Source of the DNA: Haloarcula pelagica
GTDB taxonomy: Archaea > Halobacteriota > Halobacteria > Halobacteriales > Haloarculaceae
Assembly: GCF_030127105.1 (NCBI RefSeq)
Contig: NZ_CP126163.1
Span: 186,001 to 250,000 of the forward strand
DNA length: 64,000 nt
Reading direction: 5' to 3'
Part shown: piece by piece, positions 1 to 9,965 of the stretch
Layout of the letters: the number at the start of each line of letters is the position of its first letter
How positions within the stretch are numbered: the first letter of the stretch is position 1
Translations under genes and position numbers: made by a program
The notes under the pieces: model-generated
What the model was told of the DNA's origin: nothing
Seen by the model: only the letters and a program-made list of their open reading frames with translations
Databases searched by the model: none

Positions 1-567
1 TACTATAAAGCCTAAAAACACGGGTTAAAGTAAAATACGAAGCAGCGTCTTCGTTTCCTACGAGGACTAACTGACGCTCAGACGCGAATTTATCCATTGT
101 ATGCATACTCAGCGCCTCACGAAGCATCGCCAGTTCACCTGACCTGAGTCTCCTATTCAATTGAGATGAGTCGTCAACAGTGGTCAAAGGTGCTAATCGA
201 AGTAGAAGCTGCCGCTGTCGGCGGTGATGGCTGGTATTCGTCGGTCTGTATCTCGCAGCCTCCAAGCCCAAATCCTGCTTCGGCTCCTCGAAGAACGTCT
301 AGATGTGCTATCGCATTCCGTAAGAGCGAATCACCTATCGATCGGTGCGTCTATTTTTTGTAGCGAGGTGCTTACCCCAACTTCAGTCGATCACATCGAT
401 AGCCGCGTAATCTTGTCTGATAGCGGTGAATCAGATCGAACCGGTCGTGCAACGTCTTCGAGGCACTGGTGAGTGTGGTCTTCGGGATGGACCGTCGCTG
501 TCGGCGGCGGACTGCCGCCGACGCGACAGTGCTGCCACTCATAACCGCTGTCCGGACGGGTGGACAG
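1..567. other. No supportable gene (IS-flanking DNA)
   Basis: I see no convincing coding region here. Open frames are short, mutually overlapping and resemble no family I know. The part next to position 568 is probably the 3' non-coding end of the ISH3-type element that follows on the minus strand. The first 160 bases are AT-richer, with no clear promoter or RNA gene. Confidence 0.4.
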
Positions 568-1716
568 CTACCGGAAGAACCGGTCGTCGAGTGGCTGGTT
601 CGCTGGAACAGCCCTGCGAACACCAAGCACTGTCCAAGCGGCCCGCAGCACCATCTCACAGAACTCCGTGAACGGCCCCTCCAGAGGCGGCGCCCCCGCG
701 GCGGGGCGCCGCCACGTACCTCCAGTGAAGATACCGCCAGCTGTTCTGGAGCAGCAGGCTCACGACAAACATCACCAGCCGTAGACCAGCGTCCTGAGAA
801 CTGGTGAATGCGAGGCTCTGCTTGGCTAAGCGGTAACTCGACTCGACTCGATGCCGAAGCGTTTGCTGTAGTGCTCTCGTGCATCCCGCGGCGTGTCAAT
901 GAACGGCGCGTCAGCGGCGTAGCCGTGACGCGCCACCCCGTGCTCGTCGTATCGTCCCTGCTGGTAGACGCAGTCGATGAACACAGGGAACGTCACCTCG
1001 CCGGCGAGATCGTGTTCGATCTCGCGGCTCCAGCCTCTGTCCAGTTCCTCTTGAATCGCCTCTCCTCACTTGACGATCGGCATGACGTAGGCGTAGTTGT
1101 GCGCGTACAGCAGTCCGAGACAGGTGCTGTTGTAGAATCCGCGATCGAGGTAGACGGCCTTGACGCTGAGGTCAAGGCCGTCGAGGAGGTTGAGAAACTC
1201 GGCGAGGACATCGCTGGTGGTGTCGCCAGAGACAAGCTGGCGCACCGCCAGCGTGTACCGCTTATTTCGTACCCGCGCGTAGAGCGTCGCGTACGCGTGA
1301 AACGTCGTTATCCCCCGTTTCGCCTGCGATGAGTACAGCGCTTCTGTCTCGTCTTCGTCGCCATAGTAGGGATCGAGGTGGAGGTCTGTGCAGACCTCCA
1401 CCGGTCGATCCGGCAGTGTCTCAAGCGTATCTCGTTGGAAGAGAGTGTCACCAACCGCCTCAACCGGATCAAGCTCGGACTGATCGGTGAGATGTCCCCG
1501 GACGGCGTTGGCATGCGGTGAGTCGTCGGTCGTTTCGCAGACGTGGTTGATCGAGGTCCCGCCGGCGCTGGCGCCGGCGAGGACCTCATACAGTTTCTCC
1601 GTGGTGACTTCGACGTTCTCGCCGAGACCTATCGCAAGTTCCTCGTCAAAGCTGTTGACGACAAAATTAAGCAGGTGCTCTTCCTCTATCTCGCTGTCTG
1701 CTTGGGTGGCTTCCAC
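568..1716 (-). pseudogene. ISH3-family DDE transposase, frameshifted
   Basis: Decayed transposase read from 1716 down to the stop at 568-570. The first 216 codons are open and carry family landmarks: DLHLDPYYGDEDE, the AKRGITTFHAYATLYARVRNKRYTLAVR block and YLDRGFYN with a catalytic Asp. After YVMPIVK at about 1066 the frame is lost, but the expected C-terminus (VRRAVPANQPLDDRFFR) can be read in another frame just before 568. It resembles the copy at 22930-24120 throughout. Intact relatives are about 380-400 residues, so this copy is near full length but inactive unless the indel is a sequencing error. Family assignment is from remembered similarity. Confidence 0.85.
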
Positions 1717-1744
1717 ATTCCTCCCAAGCAGACGCTTCCTCTAA

Positions 1745-2093
1745 CCCGATGTGATCGACTGAGGTTTCCGCGTGACGGTGTTGTGCCAGTGACAGCGACT
1801 TGAGCCTCGCTGAAAGAGCGCGTGCACGAGATAGTATCTATCATCTGCCCTCGCTACTACCTATTGTTACGCTCCCGCTTCCGCGTGCAAAGCTGAATCA
1901 ACTTACTGCTTTTTATGCATATTTCTGCACTATGCCTGCAAGCACCCCAATACAACACACAAAGCATTTATAATACCAACCTCCACTTTGGAGTGCCCCT
2001 ACCCATGTGGCAGGCTTGCCCTCTGGTACTGGAGTCATATTCCAGTGCTGTTGGCAGACTGCTGCGATGTAATCAATCAACAAGAGTCAAGAT
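1745..2093. promoter_or_regulatory. Leader and promoter region of the surface-protein genes
   Basis: About 350 bp without a gene. The box TTTATAAT at 1966-1973, preceded by AAAGC, looks like an archaeal TATA/BRE pair. Transcription would then start near 1995-2000 and leave a leader of about 95 nt before the ATG at 2094. A long leader is unusual for haloarchaea, where many genes are leaderless, but is known for S-layer genes. A second AT-rich box lies near 1910-1920. No clear Shine-Dalgarno sequence precedes 2094. Confidence 0.5.
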
Positions 2094-4619
2094 ATGACAA
2101 ACACAAATGAAAAGCTCCGCAGTCTGTTCCTTGCGGCGCTGATGGTGATCTCCGTATTCGGAGGTACCGTCGCGCTCTCGGGGAACGCTGCTGCGGCTAA
2201 CGCTCCCGCTAGCTTACAGTTTAGTGCTAGTGGGAACGCCGATCTGAGCCTGACTGCAGGCCAGAGTAGTAGTACAGATATAACGTTCGACACAAACAAC
2301 CTGAACGATAACAACTCAGGACAGACTGTCGAATTCGTTGTGAGCGCACAAGACGGTGTTGAGTTCTCAAACCTCAACAGTGTGAACACCAACAGTGTTT
2401 CCGTCAGCCAGAACGGACAGGTGAACAACGATGGTGACATCACCTTCTCGCTCCAGCCGAGTTCGTCGAATGTCGACGAAACGATCACAATCGATGGTGC
2501 GGTTGTCGAAGCCCCAACGTCGACAGGCAACTACAACCTCACGGTTAACGTGACCGATACGGGCGGGAACAACGCCGAGAACTCATTTGAGGATGCTTTC
2601 GTCGTTGGAACCGGCTCTGGTGACCAAGGCTTCCTCTCCGGCCGTATCTCAGACCAGAATAACAACGATGTTCCAAACGCGAACATCACCGCTGTTCGCA
2701 CCAGTGACGGCCTGACATTCACCACTGATAGTAATTCCAACGGTGAGTACACTGTTGCTGTTGAGCCCGGTGACTACAATGTCACAGTTGAACGGCAAGG
2801 CTTCACTACCGCACAGGCCGCCAACCAGGCCGTTACTTCCAACCGAACAACGACTGCGAACTTGGTAATCACACGTAACATAAACGCTGATGATATATTC
2901 ATCAATGAGAGTGACTCGGCGGCTATCGCGGATGACACAGACGAAGTGTCTTACACCGTCTTAGTTACCACCAACGACACAGAAAATGGGTCGTTCGTGC
3001 CGCTTGACGGCGTTGATATTGACGCCTCCTCGCCGTCGAGTAACGTGAACTTCACCAGCACCACTGAGACGACGAATGACAGTGGACTCGCTACGTTTAC
3101 CGCCACAAGCGGCCAGGTGGGCGAGTTCAACATCACCTTCACCGATCAGGCAGGCAACACGGTGAACACTACGGCGACCTTCCGCGAGGCACGTGGTAAC
3201 GCTAACATCCAGGGTGAGGTCACTGACAACGAGAGCAATATTGTTGAGGGCGCGACTGTCTATGCAGCCTACCCTGGCGAAAACCAAACTCTCGCTTACG
3301 CCCAGGAGCAGGCACCGTTCCTGGTCAGCCCTGTCAACTCCGAAGGCAAGTACTCGATTGAGGGGATCACAGCTTCAGAAGGTCCGGTTAACCTGTACGT
3401 GAAGGCAAACGGGTTCAACCGACTTAACGAAACCAGTTCGACTGGCAGCTACGTGGCGGCCAACGAAAGCCAGGATGTGGTTGCAAACGCAACCGAAAAC
3501 CACGACTTCACTGTGTTCCCAGGTGGGCCGGCTCAAGAATTCCGCCTGAACGTCACCGTGAACGACGAGAAGTCGATCGAAGTGGCAGACGGTTCAACGG
3601 TGATCGCTGAGGTCACGGTTGAGTCTAGACCTGAAGCTTCGACCGAGGCTTTCCAGCCTGCTCCAAATCAAGAGGTAGATGTCTCGCTGACAAATAACCT
3701 CCCGCTGGAGCCGAACAACGCGACCGTGACGACTGGACCTGATGGAACGGAAACGGTCGAGTTCCAGGCAACCGAAAGCGGTACCACGAACGTTACCGCG
3801 GAAACGAACAACAGCGAGGATGACGTGTACAACACGACCGGAAGCCAGCAGGCGGAAGTGACTGTCTTCACGTCCGCTGAGCTGACTGGTGACGTTGTGA
3901 ACGAAGACGAAGAGGAACTGGCACGGGGCCAGGCTACAGTTGAACTCTTCGAGTACAACGGCACCAGCCAAGAGTTCGAAAGTACCGGACGAACCTCCGA
4001 GATTGGAACCACCGGTTCGTACGTGTTCACAAACCTCCGCTCAGGTAACGTATACCAGGTCGTCGCTGAGACGGTTACTGGTCTGAGAGGTACAGCAACG
4101 ACCGGACCAGCAACTGGCCCGGGAATTCCGGAAGGTACCACCACGAACGACATTGTTGTGGTGGGCGCCGAGCCGGGTCCGGCTGACTTCCAGGTCTCGG
4201 ATCTTAACCCGCAGGATGTGACCGTTGCCCAGGGTGACACCATCACCGTGACGGCAAACATCACGAACGGCGGACTGGTTGAGGGTAATAAGACGGTTGA
4301 GTTCCGCGTCGGCGGTACGACGCTCAGGAGCCAGCCAGTTTCCCTCAACGCGTCAGAAACAACGCAAGTGAGATTCGAGAATATCAGTACGACGGATCTG
4401 TCACCGGGTAACTACACGCATGGCGTGTACACTGCCGATGACAGCCAGACTGCAACGCTAACTGTTGAAAGTGGACAGTCTCCGCCGATCGTTGACGAGT
4501 ATAGAAATGCTAACGGAGTTGTTGATCAGGACGGAGTCCTTGATGCTCTTGTTGATTTCAACTCCGGTGAAATCACCAACGACCAAGTGCTAGACGTACT
4601 TGTTGCGTTCAATAGTTAA
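2094..4619 (+). CDS. Exported surface protein with carboxypeptidase-regulatory-like, Ig-like, CARDB and dockerin-type domains
   Basis: The 841-residue protein begins with a haloarchaeal surface-glycoprotein signal peptide (MTNTNEKLR, hydrophobic core, cleavage near AAAAN). About residues 35-175 form a beta-sandwich region. About 180-260 is a carboxypeptidase-regulatory-like fold (GRISDQNNNDVPNANITAV, then GEYTVAVEPGDYNVTV). About 270-365 is Big-1-like, followed by more regulatory-like repeats and a CARDB-type domain near 715-800. The last 45 residues (EYRNANGVVDQDGVLDALVD, then a second helix-loop) look like a haloarchaeal dockerin-type module. N-glycosylation sequons are abundant. There is no PGF tail or C-terminal membrane helix, so it is probably held at the surface by partners. 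It sits 15 bp before an S-layer-like gene with nearly the same N-terminus, suggesting co-transcription. The exact role is unknown. Confidence 0.85.
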   Translation: MTNTNEKLRSLFLAALMVISVFGGTVALSGNAAAANAPASLQFSASGNADLSLTAGQSSSTDITFDTNNLNDNNSGQTVEFVVSAQDGVEFSNLNSVNTNSVSVSQNGQVNNDGDITFSLQPSSSNVDETITIDGAVVEAPTSTGNYNLTVNVTDTGGNNAENSFEDAFVVGTGSGDQGFLSGRISDQNNNDVPNANITAVRTSDGLTFTTDSNSNGEYTVAVEPGDYNVTVERQGFTTAQAANQAVTSNRTTTANLVITRNINADDIFINESDSAAIADDTDEVSYTVLVTTNDTENGSFVPLDGVDIDASSPSSNVNFTSTTETTNDSGLATFTATSGQVGEFNITFTDQAGNTVNTTATFREARGNANIQGEVTDNESNIVEGATVYAAYPGENQTLAYAQEQAPFLVSPVNSEGKYSIEGITASEGPVNLYVKANGFNRLNETSSTGSYVAANESQDVVANATENHDFTVFPGGPAQEFRLNVTVNDEKSIEVADGSTVIAEVTVESRPEASTEAFQPAPNQEVDVSLTNNLPLEPNNATVTTGPDGTETVEFQATESGTTNVTAETNNSEDDVYNTTGSQQAEVTVFTSAELTGDVVNEDEEELARGQATVELFEYNGTSQEFESTGRTSEIGTTGSYVFTNLRSGNVYQVVAETVTGLRGTATTGPATGPGIPEGTTTNDIVVVGAEPGPADFQVSDLNPQDVTVAQGDTITVTANITNGGLVEGNKTVEFRVGGTTLRSQPVSLNASETTQVRFENISTTDLSPGNYTHGVYTADDSQTATLTVESGQSPPIVDEYRNANGVVDQDGVLDALVDFNSGEITNDQVLDVLVAFNS

Positions 4620-4620
4620 C

Positions 4621-4624
4621 GAGG
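4621..4624 (+). promoter_or_regulatory. Shine-Dalgarno GAGG before the S-layer-like gene
   Basis: GAGG(T) sits 11 bp upstream of the ATG at 4635, in the 15-bp gap after the preceding stop codon. It supports translation of the second gene from a shared mRNA and supports this start. Confidence 0.5.
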
Positions 4625-4634
4625 TAAATCAAAC

Positions 4635-7505
4635 ATGACAAACACAAGTAAGACCGTACAGGCGATTACGATGACGGCCCTGATGGTGCTGTCAGTCGTT
4701 GCGATCTCCGCACCGGCTGCTGCAGCCCCTGGGGCGTCACTCTCCGCCTCTACCGATGCTGGCACTGTCCAGCCTGGCGACACGTTCGAAGTAACGTATA
4801 CACTCGAAAATACCGGAGATGATCCGGGTCCAGCCGGCGCCATCTCCCTTGATACCCCATCCGGTATCACTGCGGTTTCCGCAAGTGGTGATGGCCGACC
4901 GGCACTTGATGGAAGCCCACCATCCGTCATCTTCGGGCTTCTGGGGCCGGTTAACAGTGGTGACTCAGTTACGACAACTGTCACCTACGAAGTTGACGCT
5001 GGTGCCAGTGATGACGATTACACCGTTGATGCCAATGGTGAGCTTCGAGACAACTCAACGAGTGCCACTGACTCGGTGAGTACCACGGTTACCGTCTCGT
5101 CGGATACAAGCCCTGAACCGCCTGAAACCGGTTCGCGCGGTGCGGGTCCGTACGACACTTCGACCAGTGTCGGTGAGGTCGGAAACGGAGCAACAATCTT
5201 CCAGGGCGAGGATGACATCACGTTCGTCGGCGACAACGGCGACGAGATCTCGCCTGCCGCAATTGAGCGGACTGCCGGTGCGAACGAAGGCGTCCCGCTT
5301 CGCCTGCCAATCCCGCAAGATCAGGCGATCGGGAGTTACAGCAACGGCGCTGGCTTTACTGTTACCGTTCAGGAGCCAGAAATCAACACGTTCGAAATTC
5401 AGAACAACGATGGAGCGGATGTCAGCGGTGGCGTCCTAACGACTGACCAGACTGAAGCAGCTGCATTCGTCGAATACAACTTCGAGGATGCAGAAGACGT
5501 TGAACTGTCTGTTGAGGACGAGAACGGACTTGACGTTACGGATGAGATCGTCACCGGAGTCCAGACGCGTAACGGTGACGGCACCATCTCCTTCGACCCG
5601 TCCGCCGTCGACGCTGGTGACTACACGTTCACCATCTCTGGTGTCGAAGATCTCGACTTCGGTGATGCTAGCCAGTCGACAACTGTGACCATTACCTCGG
5701 AACGTACGGCCTCGCTGAATCTTGACAGTGAGGAAGTCGTTCAGGGTGAGAACCTCGGCTTCACGATCGAAGATAGCCCTGAAGGAAACTACCACGCAGT
5801 TGCTATTAGCAGTAATCAATTCCGCGATGGCGTTTCCGTTGACCAGGCAGCAGATATCTTCCGGAACGTCGGCGATGTTTCGGAATCTGGTGTTCTAGTT
5901 GAAAACGGAAACCCTGAAGCGATCTCGTCCACTGAGGCCGACGACGCGAATGCCGACATCAATGACGTTCAGTACGCGTATGCCATCGTTGAGATTGATG
6001 GCGGGGAAGGTGTCGGCAGCATCGAAACGCAGTACCTGGATTCAGCTAGTATTGACACTGAACTCTACCAAGCAAGCGGCACTACTGTCGACTACGCCCC
6101 GAATGGTGCACACATCGACGCCAACTTAGAAGATACCGATGTGTCTGTTGACGATGAGCCATCCTTCGAAGTGACTGAAGGAGAGATCTCTCTTGAGAGC
6201 CCAACCGGTGCGTATGTCGTTGGTTCTGAAGTTGATGTCAACGGTACCGCAAACGAAGGTGTTGACGATGTGGCCATCTACGCACGTGATAACAATGACT
6301 TCGAACTCGTCACCAGTGGTGAGTTCGACAACGGTGGCACCGTAATCAGCGTTGACAGTGACAATTCCTTCGACGTGGAGGATGTCACGCTTTCCGACGG
6401 TGAGACCGGTGGGAACGACATCCTGTCGCTCCCCGGTACCTACCGTCTTGGTGTCATTGACGCTACCGACGCTGACATTGATGGCGACGGTGAAGTCGAC
6501 TCACGACTGAGTACTTCCGACTTCAACAGTGGCGTTAGCAGTACCTCGTCGATCCGTGTCACCGATACGGAACTGAACGGTACGTTCATCACCTACGATG
6601 GGGACATTGCCACCCAGGATAGCCAGATCGATGTCGAAGGTACGGCACCTGGTAAGAGCAACGTTGTCATCGCCTTTGTCGATGAGCGAGGCAACGCCCA
6701 GGCGCACGTGGTTTCCGTTGACAGTGACGGGACATTCGACGAGGAAGAACTCAATATCGGTACCCTGAGCGAAGGAACCGTCTCCGGTCACATCATCTCG
6801 TCGGGCCGAGATGGCCAATTCGGTGATAATAACTTCGATGAAGATGACTTTGCAGACCGGATCGAGAACACCTACGCAACGGGTTCGAGTTCCGGTAATC
6901 AGGTTCGAGATCGGATCGTCGCCAACAGCATTGACGATACGGCTAGCGATGACCTGATGGTCACGGAAACGTTCCGACTTGCAGACGGCCTTACGTCCAT
7001 TGAAAGTATCAACAGTCCTGCTGAAGTTGGCGGGACCTTCGAAATCAATGGTACTAGCAACCGTGATCCTGAGGATACCACGATTACAGTTGAGCTGCTC
7101 GATGCTTCCGGTGAATCTGTCACTCTTGACAGCACGGAAGAATGGGGCACGGATGGCCAGTGGAACCTCTCTCTTGAAGTTCCTGAAGGCGTTGAGCCCG
7201 GTAACTACACCGTCGAATCCGATGATGGTGACAGTACCGACCGTGTGAGCGTCCAGATTGTTGAAGAGGGTTCCCTTGAGGAGCCGACTCCGACGCCGGC
7301 CGAGGAGCCGACTCCGACGCCGACCGAGGAGCCGACGGACGAGCCGACGGCAACGCCGACGCCTACGGAGCAGCCGACCACGGAGATGAGCACGCCGACT
7401 GACGAACCGACTACCACGTCCCAGGACGGTCCCGGCTTCACCGCTGTGATCGCACTGGTCGCGCTGGTCGCCGCGGCGCTGCTCGCAGTCCGCCGTAACA
7501 ACTAA
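4635..7505 (+). CDS. S-layer-glycoprotein-like cell-surface protein with PGF-CTERM
   Basis: The 956-residue protein has a signal peptide (MTNTSKTVQAITMTALMVLS, cleavage near AAAAP). About residues 35-155 are an extra DUF11/CARDB- or cohesin-like beta domain. From about residue 180 (TIFQGEDDITFVG) it follows the haloarchaeal S-layer glycoprotein/BGTF pattern of repeated beta-sandwich domains. About 880-927 is a Thr/Pro/Glu stalk (TPTPTEEPTDEPT) suited to O-glycosylation. The end, DGPGFTAVIALVALVAAALL then RRNN, is a PGF-CTERM archaeosortase (ArtA-type) signal for lipid attachment. Inferred role: wall subunit or abundant lipid-anchored surface glycoprotein. The N-terminal extra domain is unusual, since canonical S-layer glycoproteins reach the VFQGE motif soon after the signal peptide. 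It may be the main S-layer protein or a paralogue. Confidence 0.85.
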   Translation: MTNTSKTVQAITMTALMVLSVVAISAPAAAAPGASLSASTDAGTVQPGDTFEVTYTLENTGDDPGPAGAISLDTPSGITAVSASGDGRPALDGSPPSVIFGLLGPVNSGDSVTTTVTYEVDAGASDDDYTVDANGELRDNSTSATDSVSTTVTVSSDTSPEPPETGSRGAGPYDTSTSVGEVGNGATIFQGEDDITFVGDNGDEISPAAIERTAGANEGVPLRLPIPQDQAIGSYSNGAGFTVTVQEPEINTFEIQNNDGADVSGGVLTTDQTEAAAFVEYNFEDAEDVELSVEDENGLDVTDEIVTGVQTRNGDGTISFDPSAVDAGDYTFTISGVEDLDFGDASQSTTVTITSERTASLNLDSEEVVQGENLGFTIEDSPEGNYHAVAISSNQFRDGVSVDQAADIFRNVGDVSESGVLVENGNPEAISSTEADDANADINDVQYAYAIVEIDGGEGVGSIETQYLDSASIDTELYQASGTTVDYAPNGAHIDANLEDTDVSVDDEPSFEVTEGEISLESPTGAYVVGSEVDVNGTANEGVDDVAIYARDNNDFELVTSGEFDNGGTVISVDSDNSFDVEDVTLSDGETGGNDILSLPGTYRLGVIDATDADIDGDGEVDSRLSTSDFNSGVSSTSSIRVTDTELNGTFITYDGDIATQDSQIDVEGTAPGKSNVVIAFVDERGNAQAHVVSVDSDGTFDEEELNIGTLSEGTVSGHIISSGRDGQFGDNNFDEDDFADRIENTYATGSSSGNQVRDRIVANSIDDTASDDLMVTETFRLADGLTSIESINSPAEVGGTFEINGTSNRDPEDTTITVELLDASGESVTLDSTEEWGTDGQWNLSLEVPEGVEPGNYTVESDDGDSTDRVSVQIVEEGSLEEPTPTPAEEPTPTPTEEPTDEPTATPTPTEQPTTEMSTPTDEPTTTSQDGPGFTAVIALVALVAAALLAVRRNN
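7279..7350 (+). repeat. Tandem 24-bp repeats coding the Pro/Thr stalk
   Basis: Two nearly identical 24-bp units beginning GAGGAGCCGACTCCGACGCC are followed by a diverged third. They encode EEPTPTP-type repeats of the stalk before the sorting signal. Such repeats readily change copy number. Confidence 0.7.
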
Positions 7506-7540
7506 CCGGAATAACTCCGGTCCTTAGAACTATATTTTTA
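7505..7540 (+). terminator. Probable terminator after the surface-protein genes
   Basis: A short inverted repeat (ACCGGA, loop ATAAC, TCCGGT; 7505-7521) overlaps the end of the coding sequence and is followed by the T-rich tract TATATTTTTA at 7531-7540. In archaea the T tract alone may suffice. Confidence 0.5.
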
Positions 7541-7896
7541 TTGGAACTTGGTTGCTTAGATACTTCTGTACGATTTACCTATACGGGTGTAAAGTCCTTT
7601 CCGCCAAAGAGTCGCCTAAAAGCTACACTGAACAAGCGTAATACCACGGCCTTCACAGTAGTTGCTGAATTGCCTCGTTTTGCGTCCGATTGAGGAAGAC
7701 TACAGGGGGCTCTCTTGTATATATTCCGCCACTTTCTCCCTGAAATGGATGCCGTCTAGCGATATAGTATCGCTCAGACGGCTGGCGTGGATGTGTCGAG
7801 ACCTTGCCAAACAGCACGTTGACGATCCAGACGTACCCGCCCGCGCCGGGAGTGGTCTGCAAAAGAGTTGACCCCTCTGGAAGCGTACAGCTCTCA
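7541..7896. other. Intergenic DNA with a lone IS end
   Basis: No convincing gene. At 7651-7668 lies CTTCACAGTAGTTGCTGA, matching at 17 of 18 positions the inverted ends of the DDE element at 38000-39379. It is probably a leftover terminus. Short open frames between 7653 and 7904 on the minus strand do not resemble a known protein. Confidence 0.45.
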
Positions 7897-8757
7897 ATGA
7901 ACACCAGTCAAAGCGGAGAGTTAGTGCGACATTTGTCGGAAACAGAACTCGAGGAGGCTATCGAAAATGCACAGTCGGCGGACGAGACCCGTCTCGTCAG
8001 GCGTTGTGTTTCATCAAGAATTTCTATCAGGGGGATACCCGCAAGCAGGCAGGGCGACGCGTCGGGGTCTCTCGATCCACGACGCGTCGATGGGCTCGCG
8101 TGTGGAATGATGGCGGTCCAGAGGGACTCCGCCCGAGCTTCGGCGGCGGCCGGCCGATGAAGCTCACCCCCGCCCAATTTGATGAATTCTGTGATATCCT
8201 CGAAGAGGGTCGACCTTGGACACCGCAAGCGATTCACGCCTTGATTGAAGATCGCTACGGCGTTACCTACCACCCGGCGCATCTCAGCCGGAAACTCCGT
8301 GCCGCAGGCATGAACTACGCGAAACCGCTCCCGATGGATCCGCGCAGTCCGGCCGACGCAGACGAGACTCTCGCCGAGCGCCTCGGTCAGGCGCTCGGCG
8401 AGGACGACCACGATACTGAGGAGGATGACCCCATCGTGTTGGGGTTTTTTCGATGAAGCGTGGCCCCAACCATTCGAGAATTCACAGCGACTCTGGTCGT
8501 TTGATCGGACGGTCACAATCGCAAAGCCGTTAGTGACGTTTCTGTGGCGGTCGATCGGCTTCTACGCGCTGACTGGCAAGAGTGTGATTACGTTCAAAAA
8601 GCGGTTGGTCAAAGAGACAATCGTCGAGGCGTTGGAGGAGATCCGCGAGCAGAATCCGCGGGGCCGGATTCTGCTCGTGGCCGATAACTACGGCTCTCAC
8701 CACGCGAAACTCACACAGCAACGGGCCGCCGAACTCGGCATCGAGTTCCTCTTCATT

Positions 8758-9776
8758 CCGCCGTACGCTCTTGGGTAAGCGATTGTTGGTGGCGTCATAG
8801 CGCAGCTTCGAGGATGGTTTTGAGCGCTTCGTCGCCGGGTTTGCGGCGGACGCGTTTTCGAAGCTGTAACGCTCTGAGATAGGGTGTGAGTTTGTCTTTA
8901 GAGACGCCTCGATGCGGCGAGAGCCACCGTCGCGCCAGCGACGCGTGGCTCTCGCAGGTGTTGACGTGCACGTCTCCATCAGCGTATTCACCCTCGCCGT
9001 GGACGACGTACTGACGGTCGAATGCGTCGTCCTCGTCGAGTGGCTCGTACGCTCGAAAGCCGTCAGTATAGACCGTCAGCGACTCCTCTTTGCGGTCGTC
9101 GAGCAGGAGTCGAATCGTTGACTCATCAGCGGCTTTCGCCGGGTGGACGTAGGTTTCTCCACTACCGCGGTCAGCGAGGATGAACACGGGTGGCTTGTCT
9201 TCGTGATACGTTCCACGACCGCGCGTGGACAGGCCACGCGAGCGCGACCAGTCGTCGCGCTCGCGGCCCTTCTTCCTGCGTTGACGTACAACTCGTCGAT
9301 TTCCACTGGGCCTTCTAATTGTGGCCGAGGCGCGTCCAGCGCCCGCAGGAAGCGCTGGACGCGCCGGTAGACTGTCTTGTACGACACGGCGAGTTCAGCA
9401 TCCAGTTGTCGAATGCTCGTGTTCAGCCGGATATACGTGTAGACGGCGAGATACCACTTCCTGAGCGGTATCGTTGAGTGTTCGAAGACCGTGCCAGTCT
9501 TGTCGTTGAACGTCCGGCCGCAATCCTTACACAGATACCGTTGAAACACCCGATAGCTGCCGTACCGAATCGTCGATTCGGCACGGCAGCGCGGGCAATA
9601 GACGCCGTCATGCCAGCGAATCTGTGCCAGCAGATTCGCGGCCCGACGCTCCGAGACGAACACATTGATTGGCATCATCGTTCGTCGGGTGGCGCGGCCG
9701 CGCCACCCTTGCCCGCTGTGACTTCCAGCTACTGCTCCAACTCACCAACAATCCGCTACAGAAGAGCGCCGCCGTA
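8758..9776. mobile_element. ISH4-type (IS1595 family) insertion with 8-bp target duplication
   Basis: The inserted unit is 8766-9768 (1003 bp). Its ends are imperfect inverted repeats: left CGCTCTTGGGTAAGCGATTG, right (reverse complement) CGCTCTTCTGTAGCGGATTG. It is flanked by the direct repeat CCGCCGTA (8758-8765 and 9769-9776). The uninterrupted IS630 sequence at 20940-20955 shows a single copy of this site. Length and duplication size suit the ISH4 group. Confidence 0.9.
8795..9678 (-). pseudogene. ISH4/IS1595-family transposase, frameshifted
   Basis: The N-terminal part (MMPINVFVSERRAANLLAQI) is followed by a CxxC...CxxC zinc ribbon (CPRCRAESTIRYGSY, then LCKDCGRTF) and the start of an ISXO2-like DDE core (VEIDELYVNAGRR). 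Frame is lost near 9270. The core continues in another frame from about 9187 (MFILADRGSGETYVHPA, VYTDGFRAYEPLDE, VNTCESHASLARRWLSPHRG) to 8795. It fills the ISH4 element. One indel separates it from an intact gene of about 295 residues. Confidence 0.85.
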
Positions 9777-9965
9777 TTCACCGACGTTGAACGCGATCGA
9801 ACCGCTGTGGAAAAACCTCAAACGAGACATCTCTCCTGAGATCTTCGAGGATAAAGACACTTTTGAGAGTTCCTCACCGAGACATTCCACCGGTTGAGTC
9901 AGCAGGTCAGTTTCGCTAGTGACTGGATCGAGACGTTCCTTCCAGATGTCCAGAAGTTACGCTGA

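Larger units (their letters stand above)
7897..9965 (+). pseudogene. IS630-family transposase, frameshifted and interrupted by an ISH4 element
   Basis: The gene starts at ATG 7897 (MNTSQSGELVRHLSETELEE). It loses frame after LVRR (one base missing near 8005) and resumes through a helix-turn-helix segment (KQAGRRVGVSRSTTRRWARV) to DDPIVLGFFR at 8456. A second frame, +1 relative to this one, then carries the DDE half (WGFFDEAWPQPFENS, LLVADNYGSHHA) to 8765. An ISH4 element fills 8766-9768. The last part (SPTLNAIEPLWKNLKRDIS) follows from 9770 to the stop at 9963-9965, with another indel. The junction of the halves lies on GTTTTTTC, as in the copy at 20073-21141. Damage elsewhere makes this copy inactive. 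Confidence 0.85.

Noticed and set aside
372-899. 175-codon minus-strand frame
   Set aside because: Arg/Ser/Pro-rich out-of-frame reading over the transposase 3' end, with no motif; the correct frame ends at 568.
808-1332. Long plus-strand frame over the ISH3 transposase
   Set aside because: It is the antisense shadow of the minus-strand transposase; the minus strand carries the family motifs.
7804-8160. 118-codon frame as a separate gene
   Set aside because: Its middle part is the true start of the IS630 transposase, but the rest is out of frame after an indel.
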